From positions 102,548 through 166,547 of the forward strand of contig JAAYGT010000063.1 in assembly GCA_012727555.1 (NCBI GenBank): a stretch of DNA of 64,000 bases. The letters are read 5' to 3'. Positions 54,295 through 62,664 of the stretch are shown one piece after another; position 1 is the stretch's first letter, and every line of letters starts with the position of its first letter. The stretch comes from Alcaligenaceae bacterium. Its GTDB lineage: Bacteria; Pseudomonadota; Gammaproteobacteria; Burkholderiales; Burkholderiaceae_B. The notes under the pieces were generated by a model, which worked only from the letters and a program-made list of their open reading frames with translations, made no database searches and was not told where the DNA came from. The translations under genes were made by a program, and so were the position numbers.

Positions 54295-55908
54295 GTGCCC
54301 TCACTGAACTGGATCGGTAAAGACGCCGTTGTACGTCACCATCAAGAGGTCCCATGCCGGTTGTTGGAGCCGGTGCAAGACCTATCATCCAGTGCTGGCG
54401 TGGGAAGTGATGGGAACTTGATTGTGCAGGGCGATAACCTGCATGCCCTGAAGGCGCTGCGACCCCGCTATGCGGGTCAGGTGAAGTGCATCTACATCGA
54501 CCCGCCCTATAACACCGGCAATGAAGGCTGGGCCTACAACGATAACGTCAATTCTCCTGAAATCCGCCGTTGGCTGGGAGAAGTGGTGGGCAAGGAAGGT
54601 GAAACCCTGGATCGCCATGACCGCTGGTTATGCATGATGTACCCGCGTCTTGTGCTGTTGAAGGAACTTTTGCACGATGAGGGTGCTATCTTCGTGTCCA
54701 TCGATGACAACGAAGTAGGTAACCTTCGCTTGCTGATGGATGAAATTTTTGGTGCTGAGAATTTCGTTACAACAATCGCATGGCATAAGCGGGTTTCCCC
54801 GGCAAATGACGCGAAATATTTCAGCTCCGACCTAGACTTTGTTCTGGTTTATGCATCCCGTCTATCGCGCTGGCGGCCAAATCGCTTAGCGATGAGTGCA
54901 AGTCAACTTAATAATTATCGCAATCCAGATTCTGATCCCCGTGGAGTATGGAACTCCTCTGCATACACATGTGCAAAAACTTCAGATGAAAGACCTAATC
55001 TTTACTACGCCATCACACAGCCCAATACAGGTAAGAAAATCTGGCCTAGTAAGACAAGGGTTTGGGCATATGACCAAGCTCGACATCAACAGCACCTATC
55101 TGAGGATTTGATTTATTGGGGGGCTGACGGGTTGTCTGAGAAACCTAGACTAAAAAAATTCCTTAGCGCTGCGAAGCTCATGGTGCCTCGTAGTTTTTGG
55201 TCACCTGAGAATGCGGGTCATAACCAAGAAGGAAAATTGGATCTCAATGACTTTGGACTTGCTAGCTACTTCGCCACACCAAAACCTCATCGGTTCATTC
55301 AGCACATCTTGAAAATCGCTACGGATAAGGACTCCCTTATTCTCGACAGCTTTGCAGGCTCCGGCACCACGGCCCACGCGGTTCTGAAACAGAACGCCGA
55401 GGACGGGGGAAATCGCCGATTCATTCTGGTCGAGATGGACGAACACATCGCGCAAAACGTTACGGCTGAGCGGGTGCGTCGTGTGGCCCAGGGCTACACC
55501 AATGCCAAAGGTGAAGATGTCGAAGGTCTGGGGGGCAGCTTCCAGTATTGCAAACTCTCTGCCGAGCCACTCTTTACCGCAGACGGCCAGATCCGGGAAG
55601 ATGTGACCTTTGCCCAACTTGCCGAATTCGTCTGGTTTGCCGAAACAGGCACAGGCTTCACTGGCGTTGCTGACAGTCCCTTGCTGGGTGTGCATGAGGG
55701 CCGTGCGATCTATCTGCTTTATAACGGCATCCTCAAGGATCTCGCCCCAGACAGCGGCAATGTCCTCACGGCGGCCGTTTTCGGACAACTGCCGACGTTT
55801 CGCGGCCCGAAAGTCATTTATGCGGCTGCCAATCGCATGGGGTCACGCATTGCACGCGAGAACATCACCTTCAAGCAGACGCCCTATGCACTGGAGGTAC
55901 AGTCATGA
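54295..55908 (+). CDS. Type III restriction-modification system, Mod DNA N6-adenine methyltransferase
   Basis: A 537-residue modification and specificity subunit. The catalytic motif IV, IDPPYNTGNEGWAYNDN, at about residue 68 comes before the SAM motif DSFAGSGTTAHAVLKQN at about 352, the order of beta-class N6-adenine methyltransferases. The variable region between (about 170-330) is the target recognition domain. The start is GTG 54295, preceded by AAGAAGGA, and gives the typical opening PSLNWIGKDAVVRHHQEVP. No tandem repeat suggests phase variation. It overlaps res by ATGA. Confidence 0.94.
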   Translation: MPSLNWIGKDAVVRHHQEVPCRLLEPVQDLSSSAGVGSDGNLIVQGDNLHALKALRPRYAGQVKCIYIDPPYNTGNEGWAYNDNVNSPEIRRWLGEVVGKEGETLDRHDRWLCMMYPRLVLLKELLHDEGAIFVSIDDNEVGNLRLLMDEIFGAENFVTTIAWHKRVSPANDAKYFSSDLDFVLVYASRLSRWRPNRLAMSASQLNNYRNPDSDPRGVWNSSAYTCAKTSDERPNLYYAITQPNTGKKIWPSKTRVWAYDQARHQQHLSEDLIYWGADGLSEKPRLKKFLSAAKLMVPRSFWSPENAGHNQEGKLDLNDFGLASYFATPKPHRFIQHILKIATDKDSLILDSFAGSGTTAHAVLKQNAEDGGNRRFILVEMDEHIAQNVTAERVRRVAQGYTNAKGEDVEGLGGSFQYCKLSAEPLFTADGQIREDVTFAQLAEFVWFAETGTGFTGVADSPLLGVHEGRAIYLLYNGILKDLAPDSGNVLTAAVFGQLPTFRGPKVIYAAANRMGSRIARENITFKQTPYALEVQS

Positions 55909-58610
55909 ATGACTACACCCCCAAAAACTATCAACAGCAGGTGTTGGATAGCGTCCAGGCGTATTTCGAGGCTTGTCAGGCGCAGGGCTCGGCTTCAATT
56001 GCCTACATGAGCACCACTGAAGCGCTGTGGGGCCGAGCAAATGCTTATCACCCGCTCCCTGAGTTCGAGCCTGAGATGCCGTATTTCTGCCTGCGTGTGC
56101 CCACGGGTGGCGGCAAGACCTGGCTTGCTGCCAAAAGCGTCACACTGGTGAATACGCACCTGCTTCGGTCCACGCATAGTGTCATTCTGTGGCTGGTGCC
56201 CAGCAAACCGATCCGTGAGCAGACCCTCAAAGCATTGAAGGACCCAGAGCATCCCTACCATGCTGCTCTGCGCGAAGCGGGCCGCGTGGTCGTCATGGAT
56301 TTGGACGAAGCCAAAAGCATCACACGCGCCACGCTGGATACCAACACGGTCGTGATCGTGACCACACGCCAGGCATTCCAGGTGGAGGACGAAGAGTGCC
56401 GCAAGGTCTATCAGTCCAACGGCGCACTGATGCACCATTTCGAGCATCTGAGTGCGGAGCAACGGGCGGAATTGCTGACTGACGGCGAAGGGGCTGAGCG
56501 CACGACACCGTCGTCGCTGGCCAATGTCTTGCGCCTGCGACGCCCGTTTGTGGTGGTGGATGAGGCGCATAACAATCGCACGGAACTGGCCTTTGAGATG
56601 CTGGCCCGACTGCGGCCAGCAGGCATTCTGGAGTTGACCGCGACACCTGATACCGAGCACACGCCCAGCAATGTCCTGCACAGTGTTTCTGCAGCAGAGC
56701 TGAAGGCCGAGGAGATGATCAAGCTCCCGGTGCTGCTGGAAACCCAGCCCGATTGGCAGCAATGTCTGGCCGATGCCATTGCACGGCGCGATGCATTGCA
56801 GGGATTGGCTACGACGGAATACCGTGCAGGGGGGCAGTATCTTCGCCCTCTCGTGCTGATTCAGTCGCAACCGCGTAGTGCTACCCACGAAACACTGGAT
56901 TTTGATCGGGTACGCGAGGAACTGATCAACAATCACGGCATTCCTGCCGAGGAAATCGTCGTCGCCACAGGAGATGAAAGGGGGCTGGATCGCATTGCCA
57001 CCGATTACGCCCTGGGCATTTCCGACCCGCGTTGTCCGGTGAAATTCATCATCACTCAGAAGGCGTTGGCCGAAGGGTGGGATTGTCCGTTCGCTTATAT
57101 CCTGGTCAGTCTGGCGTCTCTTTCGTCGTCCACGGCGGTCGAGCAATTGCTGGGGCGTGTGCTGCGTCAGCCCAATGCTCAGCACCTGAGCAACCCTGCC
57201 TTGAACCGCTCATATGCCTTTGTGGCCTCGCATAACTTTGCGGAAACGGCCAATGCACTGCGAGATCGTTTGGTGGCAGGGGCAGGTTTTGAACGCAAGG
57301 AGGTGGCTGAGTTCATTGCCGCAGGACGATCTGACCAAGGTCGCCTCGATCTGGAAGGCCACCCAGGACGTATCACCATGCATCCGGTCGCGGTGGTGCT
57401 GCCTGAAAAGCCGGACCTGAAAGCAACGTCGAAAGGCCTTCGCAACAAGGTGCAGTGGGATGCAAAACGCAATACCCTGACTCTGCATGCACCGTTGACC
57501 GAGGAAGAAGCTCAGTCACTGGCCGCGACGGTCACGACGCCTGCCGCTGCACAGGCCATTACCCAGGCGGCTGAAGAAAGCCGCACAACCGCGCTGGAGT
57601 TTTTCCAGACACCCGCCGAGCTGGGCGTGCAATTCCAGGTGCCTCAGTTGGCGCTGAACGTACAAGGCGAATTGCAGCTTTTCGATGATCCCGAGGTGCT
57701 CGAATACCCATGGGATCTCTCTCGCTATGATGCAGGTCCGCAGGCGGGTGATTGGGCTGCGCTTGGGGCCGCCTGGAGGGTCGCTGATTCTGGCGAAATT
57801 GATATTGACGCCGGGACGGGCAAAGTGCGGTCGCGGTTCCTGCCGGAGTTGCAGCGAGACCTGGGCCTGGCATACCAGCCTGAGCACTGGGATGATGTGC
57901 GGCTGGCGACTTGGCTCTGTCAGAACATTTTTGAGCCGTCGCTCACCCATGCAAGCAAGCGTGCCTTCGTCGCCGCCTGGGTGGGAGATCTGCTGACGCG
58001 TGAAGACTTTTCGCTGGCACGCGCCAATCAGCAGAAATTCGAGATCCGTAAGCTCATCGAGGCGCGTATCCGGGCCTTGCGTAAAGAAGCGATCAAGCAG
58101 GCCTACCAGCAGGCGCTTTTCGCTGAGGACGCTGCTTCTCGTGTGGCAGTATCGGATGATTTTGCCTTCACCTTCCACCCGCAGGCTTATGCGCCCAGCA
58201 AAGACTATGACGGGCGCTTTGGGGCATTCGATTTTCGCAAGCATTACTACGGGCGTATTGGCGACTTCGACAGCAATGAAGAATTCCAATGCGCTTGCCA
58301 GTTGGATATGTTGGCGCAAAAAGGCCAGATCCTCTTCTGGGTGCGCAATTTGGTTCGCCGCGAAGGCTCATCGTTCTTCCTGCAAAAAGCAAACGACCGC
58401 TTTTATCCAGATTTTTTGTGCCAATTGCCTGGCGAGGGTGCTACCCCTGGCCCAATTCTGGCGGTGGAGTACAAGGGGGCTGACCGGTGGGCAGCCGCAC
58501 AAGACGACCGTTTGATTGGCGGCCTATGGGCCAAACTGTCAGAGGGCCGATGCCGCTTTGTCATGGTGACTGACAAGCGCTGGGAGCTGATTGCAGAACA
58601 GCTCAAGTAA
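55905..58610 (+). CDS. Type III restriction-modification system, Res subunit (helicase-nuclease)
   Basis: A 901-residue translocase and endonuclease. Superfamily 2 motifs are FCLRVPTGGGKTWLAAKSV (Walker A, near residue 68), VVVDEAHNNRTELAFEM (DEAH, near 218), ILELTATPDTEH (motif III) and EQLLGRVLRQPN (motif VI). The C-terminal nuclease has the PD-(D/E)xK pattern in RFYPDFLCQLP and ILAVEYKGADRW (about 846-870). Both activities appear intact, so with Mod it should cut unmodified DNA at paired, oppositely oriented sites. Confidence 0.94.
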   Translation: MNDYTPKNYQQQVLDSVQAYFEACQAQGSASIAYMSTTEALWGRANAYHPLPEFEPEMPYFCLRVPTGGGKTWLAAKSVTLVNTHLLRSTHSVILWLVPSKPIREQTLKALKDPEHPYHAALREAGRVVVMDLDEAKSITRATLDTNTVVIVTTRQAFQVEDEECRKVYQSNGALMHHFEHLSAEQRAELLTDGEGAERTTPSSLANVLRLRRPFVVVDEAHNNRTELAFEMLARLRPAGILELTATPDTEHTPSNVLHSVSAAELKAEEMIKLPVLLETQPDWQQCLADAIARRDALQGLATTEYRAGGQYLRPLVLIQSQPRSATHETLDFDRVREELINNHGIPAEEIVVATGDERGLDRIATDYALGISDPRCPVKFIITQKALAEGWDCPFAYILVSLASLSSSTAVEQLLGRVLRQPNAQHLSNPALNRSYAFVASHNFAETANALRDRLVAGAGFERKEVAEFIAAGRSDQGRLDLEGHPGRITMHPVAVVLPEKPDLKATSKGLRNKVQWDAKRNTLTLHAPLTEEEAQSLAATVTTPAAAQAITQAAEESRTTALEFFQTPAELGVQFQVPQLALNVQGELQLFDDPEVLEYPWDLSRYDAGPQAGDWAALGAAWRVADSGEIDIDAGTGKVRSRFLPELQRDLGLAYQPEHWDDVRLATWLCQNIFEPSLTHASKRAFVAAWVGDLLTREDFSLARANQQKFEIRKLIEARIRALRKEAIKQAYQQALFAEDAASRVAVSDDFAFTFHPQAYAPSKDYDGRFGAFDFRKHYYGRIGDFDSNEEFQCACQLDMLAQKGQILFWVRNLVRREGSSFFLQKANDRFYPDFLCQLPGEGATPGPILAVEYKGADRWAAAQDDRLIGGLWAKLSEGRCRFVMVTDKRWELIAEQLK

Positions 58611-58661
58611 GGATGACAGGGGCAATAAGGGCGTGTGCCGACAGACTTGGAGGTGAAACTG

Positions 58662-58955
58662 ATGTCAAACTGCGACTGCTTCAATCCTGAAGCAAAACCG
58701 CAATGGTCGGAGCGCCAGGATATAGGATTTGCCAACGACTGGGACCTAAGCAGTATGCGTTGTGCGCAGTGTCATACGCCTTGGCTACGTGCATTTTTGG
58801 AGTATGAGAGTTTCTCTCGAAGCGGACGACACTACAGGGCACCTACGACAGACGATGCTCTTGTGAGCCTCACCGCGCCAGAGGCTTTACGGATGATTGA
58901 AGGCGCCGTGTTTAGGATTCGTGGGGGAGTCGCTTTGATGGGCGCGATAGCGTGA
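58662..58955 (+). CDS. Hypothetical protein, 97 residues, Cys-rich
   Basis: ATG 58662 has a strong GGAGGTG upstream and gives MSNCDCFNPEAKPQWSERQD. Four Cys residues occur as CDC near the N terminus and CAQC in SSMRCAQCHTPWLRA, a possible single-zinc fold. The C-terminal half (SLTAPEALRMIEGAVFRIRG) is probably helical. I do not recognise the family. It follows res by 51 bp and may be part of the same accessory transcript. Confidence 0.5.
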   Translation: MSNCDCFNPEAKPQWSERQDIGFANDWDLSSMRCAQCHTPWLRAFLEYESFSRSGRHYRAPTTDDALVSLTAPEALRMIEGAVFRIRGGVALMGAIA

Positions 58956-59047
58956 GCGATGGGCCAGGGGTACTGTTTAATGGTTTGTGAGCTGCTGGTG
59001 CTCATTGATAGCCTCGGCGCTCAATGCTGATTGAATAAGGTCGTGAC

Positions 59048-59113
59048 ATGAAAATCAAACGTCTCGAACGGATGCGCGAATCGCAGCGGAATTACCACCG
59101 CCGCTGCTGGTAG
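59048..59113 (+). CDS. Possible 21-residue basic peptide
   Basis: The frame MKIKRLERMRESQRNYHRRC plus a terminal Trp starts at ATG 59048 with AAGG nine bases upstream and stops at TAG. It is very basic (nine Arg or Lys). At this length chance is likely; it is listed because it sits alone in an otherwise empty 177-bp gap. Confidence 0.2.
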   Translation: MKIKRLERMRESQRNYHRRCW

Positions 59114-59132
59114 GGGATAGTGGAGCGTATTA

Positions 59133-60455
59133 ATGATTAAGTTTGAAATTCTGACTGATGACCCAGCTGATCAGGAGCTGGTGGCGCGCTATTGGGCGAT
59201 GGATGAGGATGGCAAGTTCATTGAAAATGTGAGTGACTTGCTTCCCTATAAGGGTATAAGCAGTAGCTATCATCTCTTGTCTCATATTCAAAAAGTTTCT
59301 ATTGCTCGTGATCATCGGATTGTCTGCTCAAGGTGCTCAGAGTATTTTGAGGCTCGATCGCGTGCTGACTATCAAACCAGGACTCGCTTTTCTACAGGCG
59401 TTTGTGATGCATGCAGGGAGCAAGAAAACCTTAAGCAGATGGAAGAGCAAAGAATACTATCTGATAAGTTAAGTGCACGGTTGAAAGAGATAGAGGACAG
59501 AAACACTCAACGAGTGATTGATTACGAAACGATCCCAGACGATATTGCGCTGATCCTAATTGCCCTTAATAGTGCAATAAATCCCCGCCTGTTGACAGGG
59601 CTCTTTAGTCGAGACCAATGCCAGGGGCTTGCTCCATGCTTCACTAGTGCATTGGTAACAAAATTATGGAAGGCTGGAGTAATAGCCGATTTGCCCTCAA
59701 AAGCACTTCCAGGTGCATATTTCTTGAGGGACGATGAAGTATGGCACACCAACACAAAAGTCAGTTATTTTCTTTTGCCTGATCACGAGCTAGGGAAAAC
59801 AGAGGCAGCGCTAGACTCCTTGAGGAATCGTGCGTATACGCAGTTTTCACGTATTCGGCAATTATGGCTTGATTATGCGGTGTCGGAGTGCATGCAGTAT
59901 CTATATGATCAATGCAGTTTGCATAGATTGCAAACGAGTGATGAGAGTGACGAACAAGCCCAAAGTGTTCTGCGTACATCACTTGAGACTTACAGTATTG
60001 CTCAGCTCTGGTCAGTAATTTGGAAGGTTGTAAGAGATGCGGCATCACTTTCAGCTCGCGAGTATTACAACAAAGAGAAGGCCGCTTCAACTATACACGG
60101 CAAGATCAAGCGCTACTTGGAACGGGCGGCACGAGAAGGTCTTGCTGTGAAGTCTTGGGATCGCCCAGGTGAGCAACCTGCGGGGACATTAGGTGATGTC
60201 TTTTATGAATTTTTTGGGCTGTATGAGTACACCCCTGGACGAGAGGCCATGGAGATACTTGCAGATCAGAATTTAGATGAGGACGAGGTAGGCCCGCCCT
60301 CAGAGGTTGTTGCTGCTGCGCGAATAATGATGCAACGGGCGATTGAGCAGGGCTGCGAAGCAACGATATTGCTTTCATTTGCTGAGCGCATACGACAGGG
60401 TGAAGATGTCCAAGCGGCGCTTGAGGCTGTTTGTGCTGCTAATTTAGGATGCTGA
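59133..60455 (+). CDS. Unrecognised 440-residue protein with a zinc ribbon
   Basis: No family is recognised. Near the N terminus Cys65, Cys68, Cys91 and Cys94 (VCSRCSEYFEA and GVCDACREQEN) form a likely zinc ribbon, followed by a charged coiled coil (about 97-130). A central helical region includes FTSALVTKLWKAGVIADLPS, which could be a winged helix. The C-terminal half is helical and ends in ILLSFAERIRQGEDVQAALE. Base composition is visibly less GC-rich than the core genome. It lies between the type III R-M genes and the NACHT-synthetase pair, co-directional with both, and could be an accessory of either. Confidence 0.7.
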   Translation: MIKFEILTDDPADQELVARYWAMDEDGKFIENVSDLLPYKGISSSYHLLSHIQKVSIARDHRIVCSRCSEYFEARSRADYQTRTRFSTGVCDACREQENLKQMEEQRILSDKLSARLKEIEDRNTQRVIDYETIPDDIALILIALNSAINPRLLTGLFSRDQCQGLAPCFTSALVTKLWKAGVIADLPSKALPGAYFLRDDEVWHTNTKVSYFLLPDHELGKTEAALDSLRNRAYTQFSRIRQLWLDYAVSECMQYLYDQCSLHRLQTSDESDEQAQSVLRTSLETYSIAQLWSVIWKVVRDAASLSAREYYNKEKAASTIHGKIKRYLERAAREGLAVKSWDRPGEQPAGTLGDVFYEFFGLYEYTPGREAMEILADQNLDEDEVGPPSEVVAAARIMMQRAIEQGCEATILLSFAERIRQGEDVQAALEAVCAANLGC

Positions 60456-60549
60456 GGGGAGTCCGACCTCCGTCAAAAATCAAACAGGCCTATGCCGGAG
60501 GGCATATTAATAATGTTGGCGAAGAGGGAACTCTCAACGGGAGTGAGAA

Positions 60550-62664
60550 GTGAGCGATGAGTTAAAGCGTAAGCTAAGTGATATATATAAACGCTACGGT
60601 TTTGAAACAGCAAAGGTATATGATGCAGAAGCTGTAATTGTATTTACCCTGAAAACAGGGTATTTCGATAATGCAGATATAGTTCCTCTTCACGAAGATT
60701 CAAATACAGATGCTGCTTTTTCAGAGTTTTCCAAGATTGGCTTTGCTTGCACGGTTAGGAAGTATCTATCTCCAAAGCAAACTGAAGTAGAACTGTTTAA
60801 AGGGTTCTTTTCTGTATCTACAATAATAGATAGATTAAGAAAGGACTATTTTCAATTTTCAGAAAATATAGTTCGCCCTTTTTCGAATGATGCTAAGTAT
60901 AAATATATAAATGCGCCATACGCAGTAAACGGAGTCCGAGGAGAAAAATCGCCTGCGGAAGAGGTCATGTCTAGGTTACGTGAAAACCGGCCTATTCTCT
61001 TTCTTATTGAGGCTGCTGCGGGATTTGGTAAGACCTGTACCGCTTATGAGATAGTTCATCTTCTGACTCAAACTGCAGATTATTTACCTCTTTTCTCAGA
61101 GTTGTCGCGCAATAGAAAAGCTCCTATCTTTCGATATGTTTTATTGGATGAAATAGATAGAAAGTTCCCAACACTAAGCTCACGTCTCGTGCAATCTGAA
61201 ATGATCAATGGACGAGTAATAACAATTCTAGATGGCTTTGATGAGTTGCTGCGAAAGGCAGATGACACTGATGAATTTGAAAATCAGGAGCCGATGTTGG
61301 AAACGATAGGTCAGTTTCTAACAGGAAATGCGAAGATAGTACTGACGACTAGACGGACGGTGTTGTTTGAAGGTGATGCGTTTCATACATGGGCAGCTAC
61401 GCATGCGGAAGATTTTGATCTTGTGCGAATCAGAATTGGAGAGCCTTCGATAGAAGACTGGTTGCCAGAAGATAGGCTTAGGGCATTGAGTTCGACAACA
61501 TTAGATATAAAAAATGGGCTTGCCAATCCTGTGCTTCTATCTTATTTGAGAAGTATCCCACAGGAAAAATTTGATATAGCCTTGGAGTCACCCGATCAGC
61601 TTGTTGAAAAATATTTCAGCTTTTTATTGGAGCGAGAACAAGTTCGTCAGGATCTGAAAATGAGTGTCGAAACACAAAAATCGATACTTACCTTAATTGC
61701 TGACGATATGATTTCCCTAGGGTATACCTCTGAGCAGAGAGATTACATTGTTGAGCTAATTTTGCGAGCATGTGCAAGTGAGCTAGATAAAGCGTTAACT
61801 CTTTATCCAGCCGCTGAACGCCCTGACAGAGAATTTTTAGCTAACAAAATAGCTAGTCATGCATTGCTGGATAGAAGTAATAAAGAAGAGAGCAAAATTG
61901 GATTTATTAATGAATTTGCTCTCGGATACTTTGTGTCTAGGAATATTCTTGGGCAGCCAGAATGGCTTAATGATGATGTGCGTTTTCTTGAGCCTGCTGT
62001 GATTTCATATCAACCAAGGACATCTCAAGATAAATCAGAGCTTCTTGCGAAAATCAACCCATCTCTTGAGTTTACCTCTATATCGTATCGTATTGATTTT
62101 ACAGCTAAGCTCATTGGGGTAATTAATTTTCCGCTTGAAACTGACGAGGCCGAAGGCCTGGTTCTTGAGGGTATCGATATTGGTATAGAAGTGATAAAGA
62201 ATTTCCAGTTTAATGATTGTATTTTTAAAGACTGTCATTTCAATCTTGGAAAATTTTCTGATGTTACTTTTTTAAATTGCCGATTCTATGGCGAGAATAC
62301 AGCTGCAGAAGTGCCTGGTGGCGAAATATATATTTTGGGTGAAATTGGAGATAGTGAGTTTATCAAAAGTGCAGTCCAAGCGCAGCAGCTAGTAACATCA
62401 GAGCCTACTCTCGAACGCTCCGCTCAGCTTGAAAGGCTAGTTCTTGAAAAATTTTGGCCAATTGGGCGTGATTTGATTACTCATAAGCATAGGGCGATTG
62501 CCAGCATTTGTTCGGGCAGGGGAGATTATAAGCCAGATGAAATTTATAACGCAGTTCTTCGGCTTAAGAAGAATGGGATTTTATTGCAACCTAACCAAGC
62601 GTCATTTGTTGAGTTGAATTTTGAGCGCCTGCCAGAAATTAGAGAAATACTTGGGAGGCCATAA
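60550..62664 (+). CDS. NACHT-like STAND NTPase with pentapeptide-like tail
   Basis: A 704-residue protein. Residues 1-130 form an N-terminal alpha/beta domain I do not recognise. The NTPase has Walker A LIEAAAGFGKTCTAYEIVHL (Lys161), the extended Walker B VITILDGFDELLRK (Asp228, Asp231, Glu232) typical of NACHT proteins, and a sensor KIVLTTRRT (266-269). A helical region follows, then near residues 548-578 FNDCIFKDCHFNLGKFSD and VTFLNCRFYG, which resemble pentapeptide repeats, and a winged-helix-like C terminus. The start is GTG 60550 after GGGAGTGAGAA. The gene is very AT-rich compared with the core. Its stop overlaps the next start (TAATG). STAND NTPases of this form often act as phage sensors; that role is inference. 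Confidence 0.8.
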   Translation: MSDELKRKLSDIYKRYGFETAKVYDAEAVIVFTLKTGYFDNADIVPLHEDSNTDAAFSEFSKIGFACTVRKYLSPKQTEVELFKGFFSVSTIIDRLRKDYFQFSENIVRPFSNDAKYKYINAPYAVNGVRGEKSPAEEVMSRLRENRPILFLIEAAAGFGKTCTAYEIVHLLTQTADYLPLFSELSRNRKAPIFRYVLLDEIDRKFPTLSSRLVQSEMINGRVITILDGFDELLRKADDTDEFENQEPMLETIGQFLTGNAKIVLTTRRTVLFEGDAFHTWAATHAEDFDLVRIRIGEPSIEDWLPEDRLRALSSTTLDIKNGLANPVLLSYLRSIPQEKFDIALESPDQLVEKYFSFLLEREQVRQDLKMSVETQKSILTLIADDMISLGYTSEQRDYIVELILRACASELDKALTLYPAAERPDREFLANKIASHALLDRSNKEESKIGFINEFALGYFVSRNILGQPEWLNDDVRFLEPAVISYQPRTSQDKSELLAKINPSLEFTSISYRIDFTAKLIGVINFPLETDEAEGLVLEGIDIGIEVIKNFQFNDCIFKDCHFNLGKFSDVTFLNCRFYGENTAAEVPGGEIYILGEIGDSEFIKSAVQAQQLVTSEPTLERSAQLERLVLEKFWPIGRDLITHKHRAIASICSGRGDYKPDEIYNAVLRLKKNGILLQPNQASFVELNFERLPEIREILGRP

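Noticed and set aside
53924..54388. Minus-strand frame of 154 codons before and into mod
   Set aside because: It overlaps the real mod start, lacks translation signals and has no recognisable domain. At most it contains a transposon scar.
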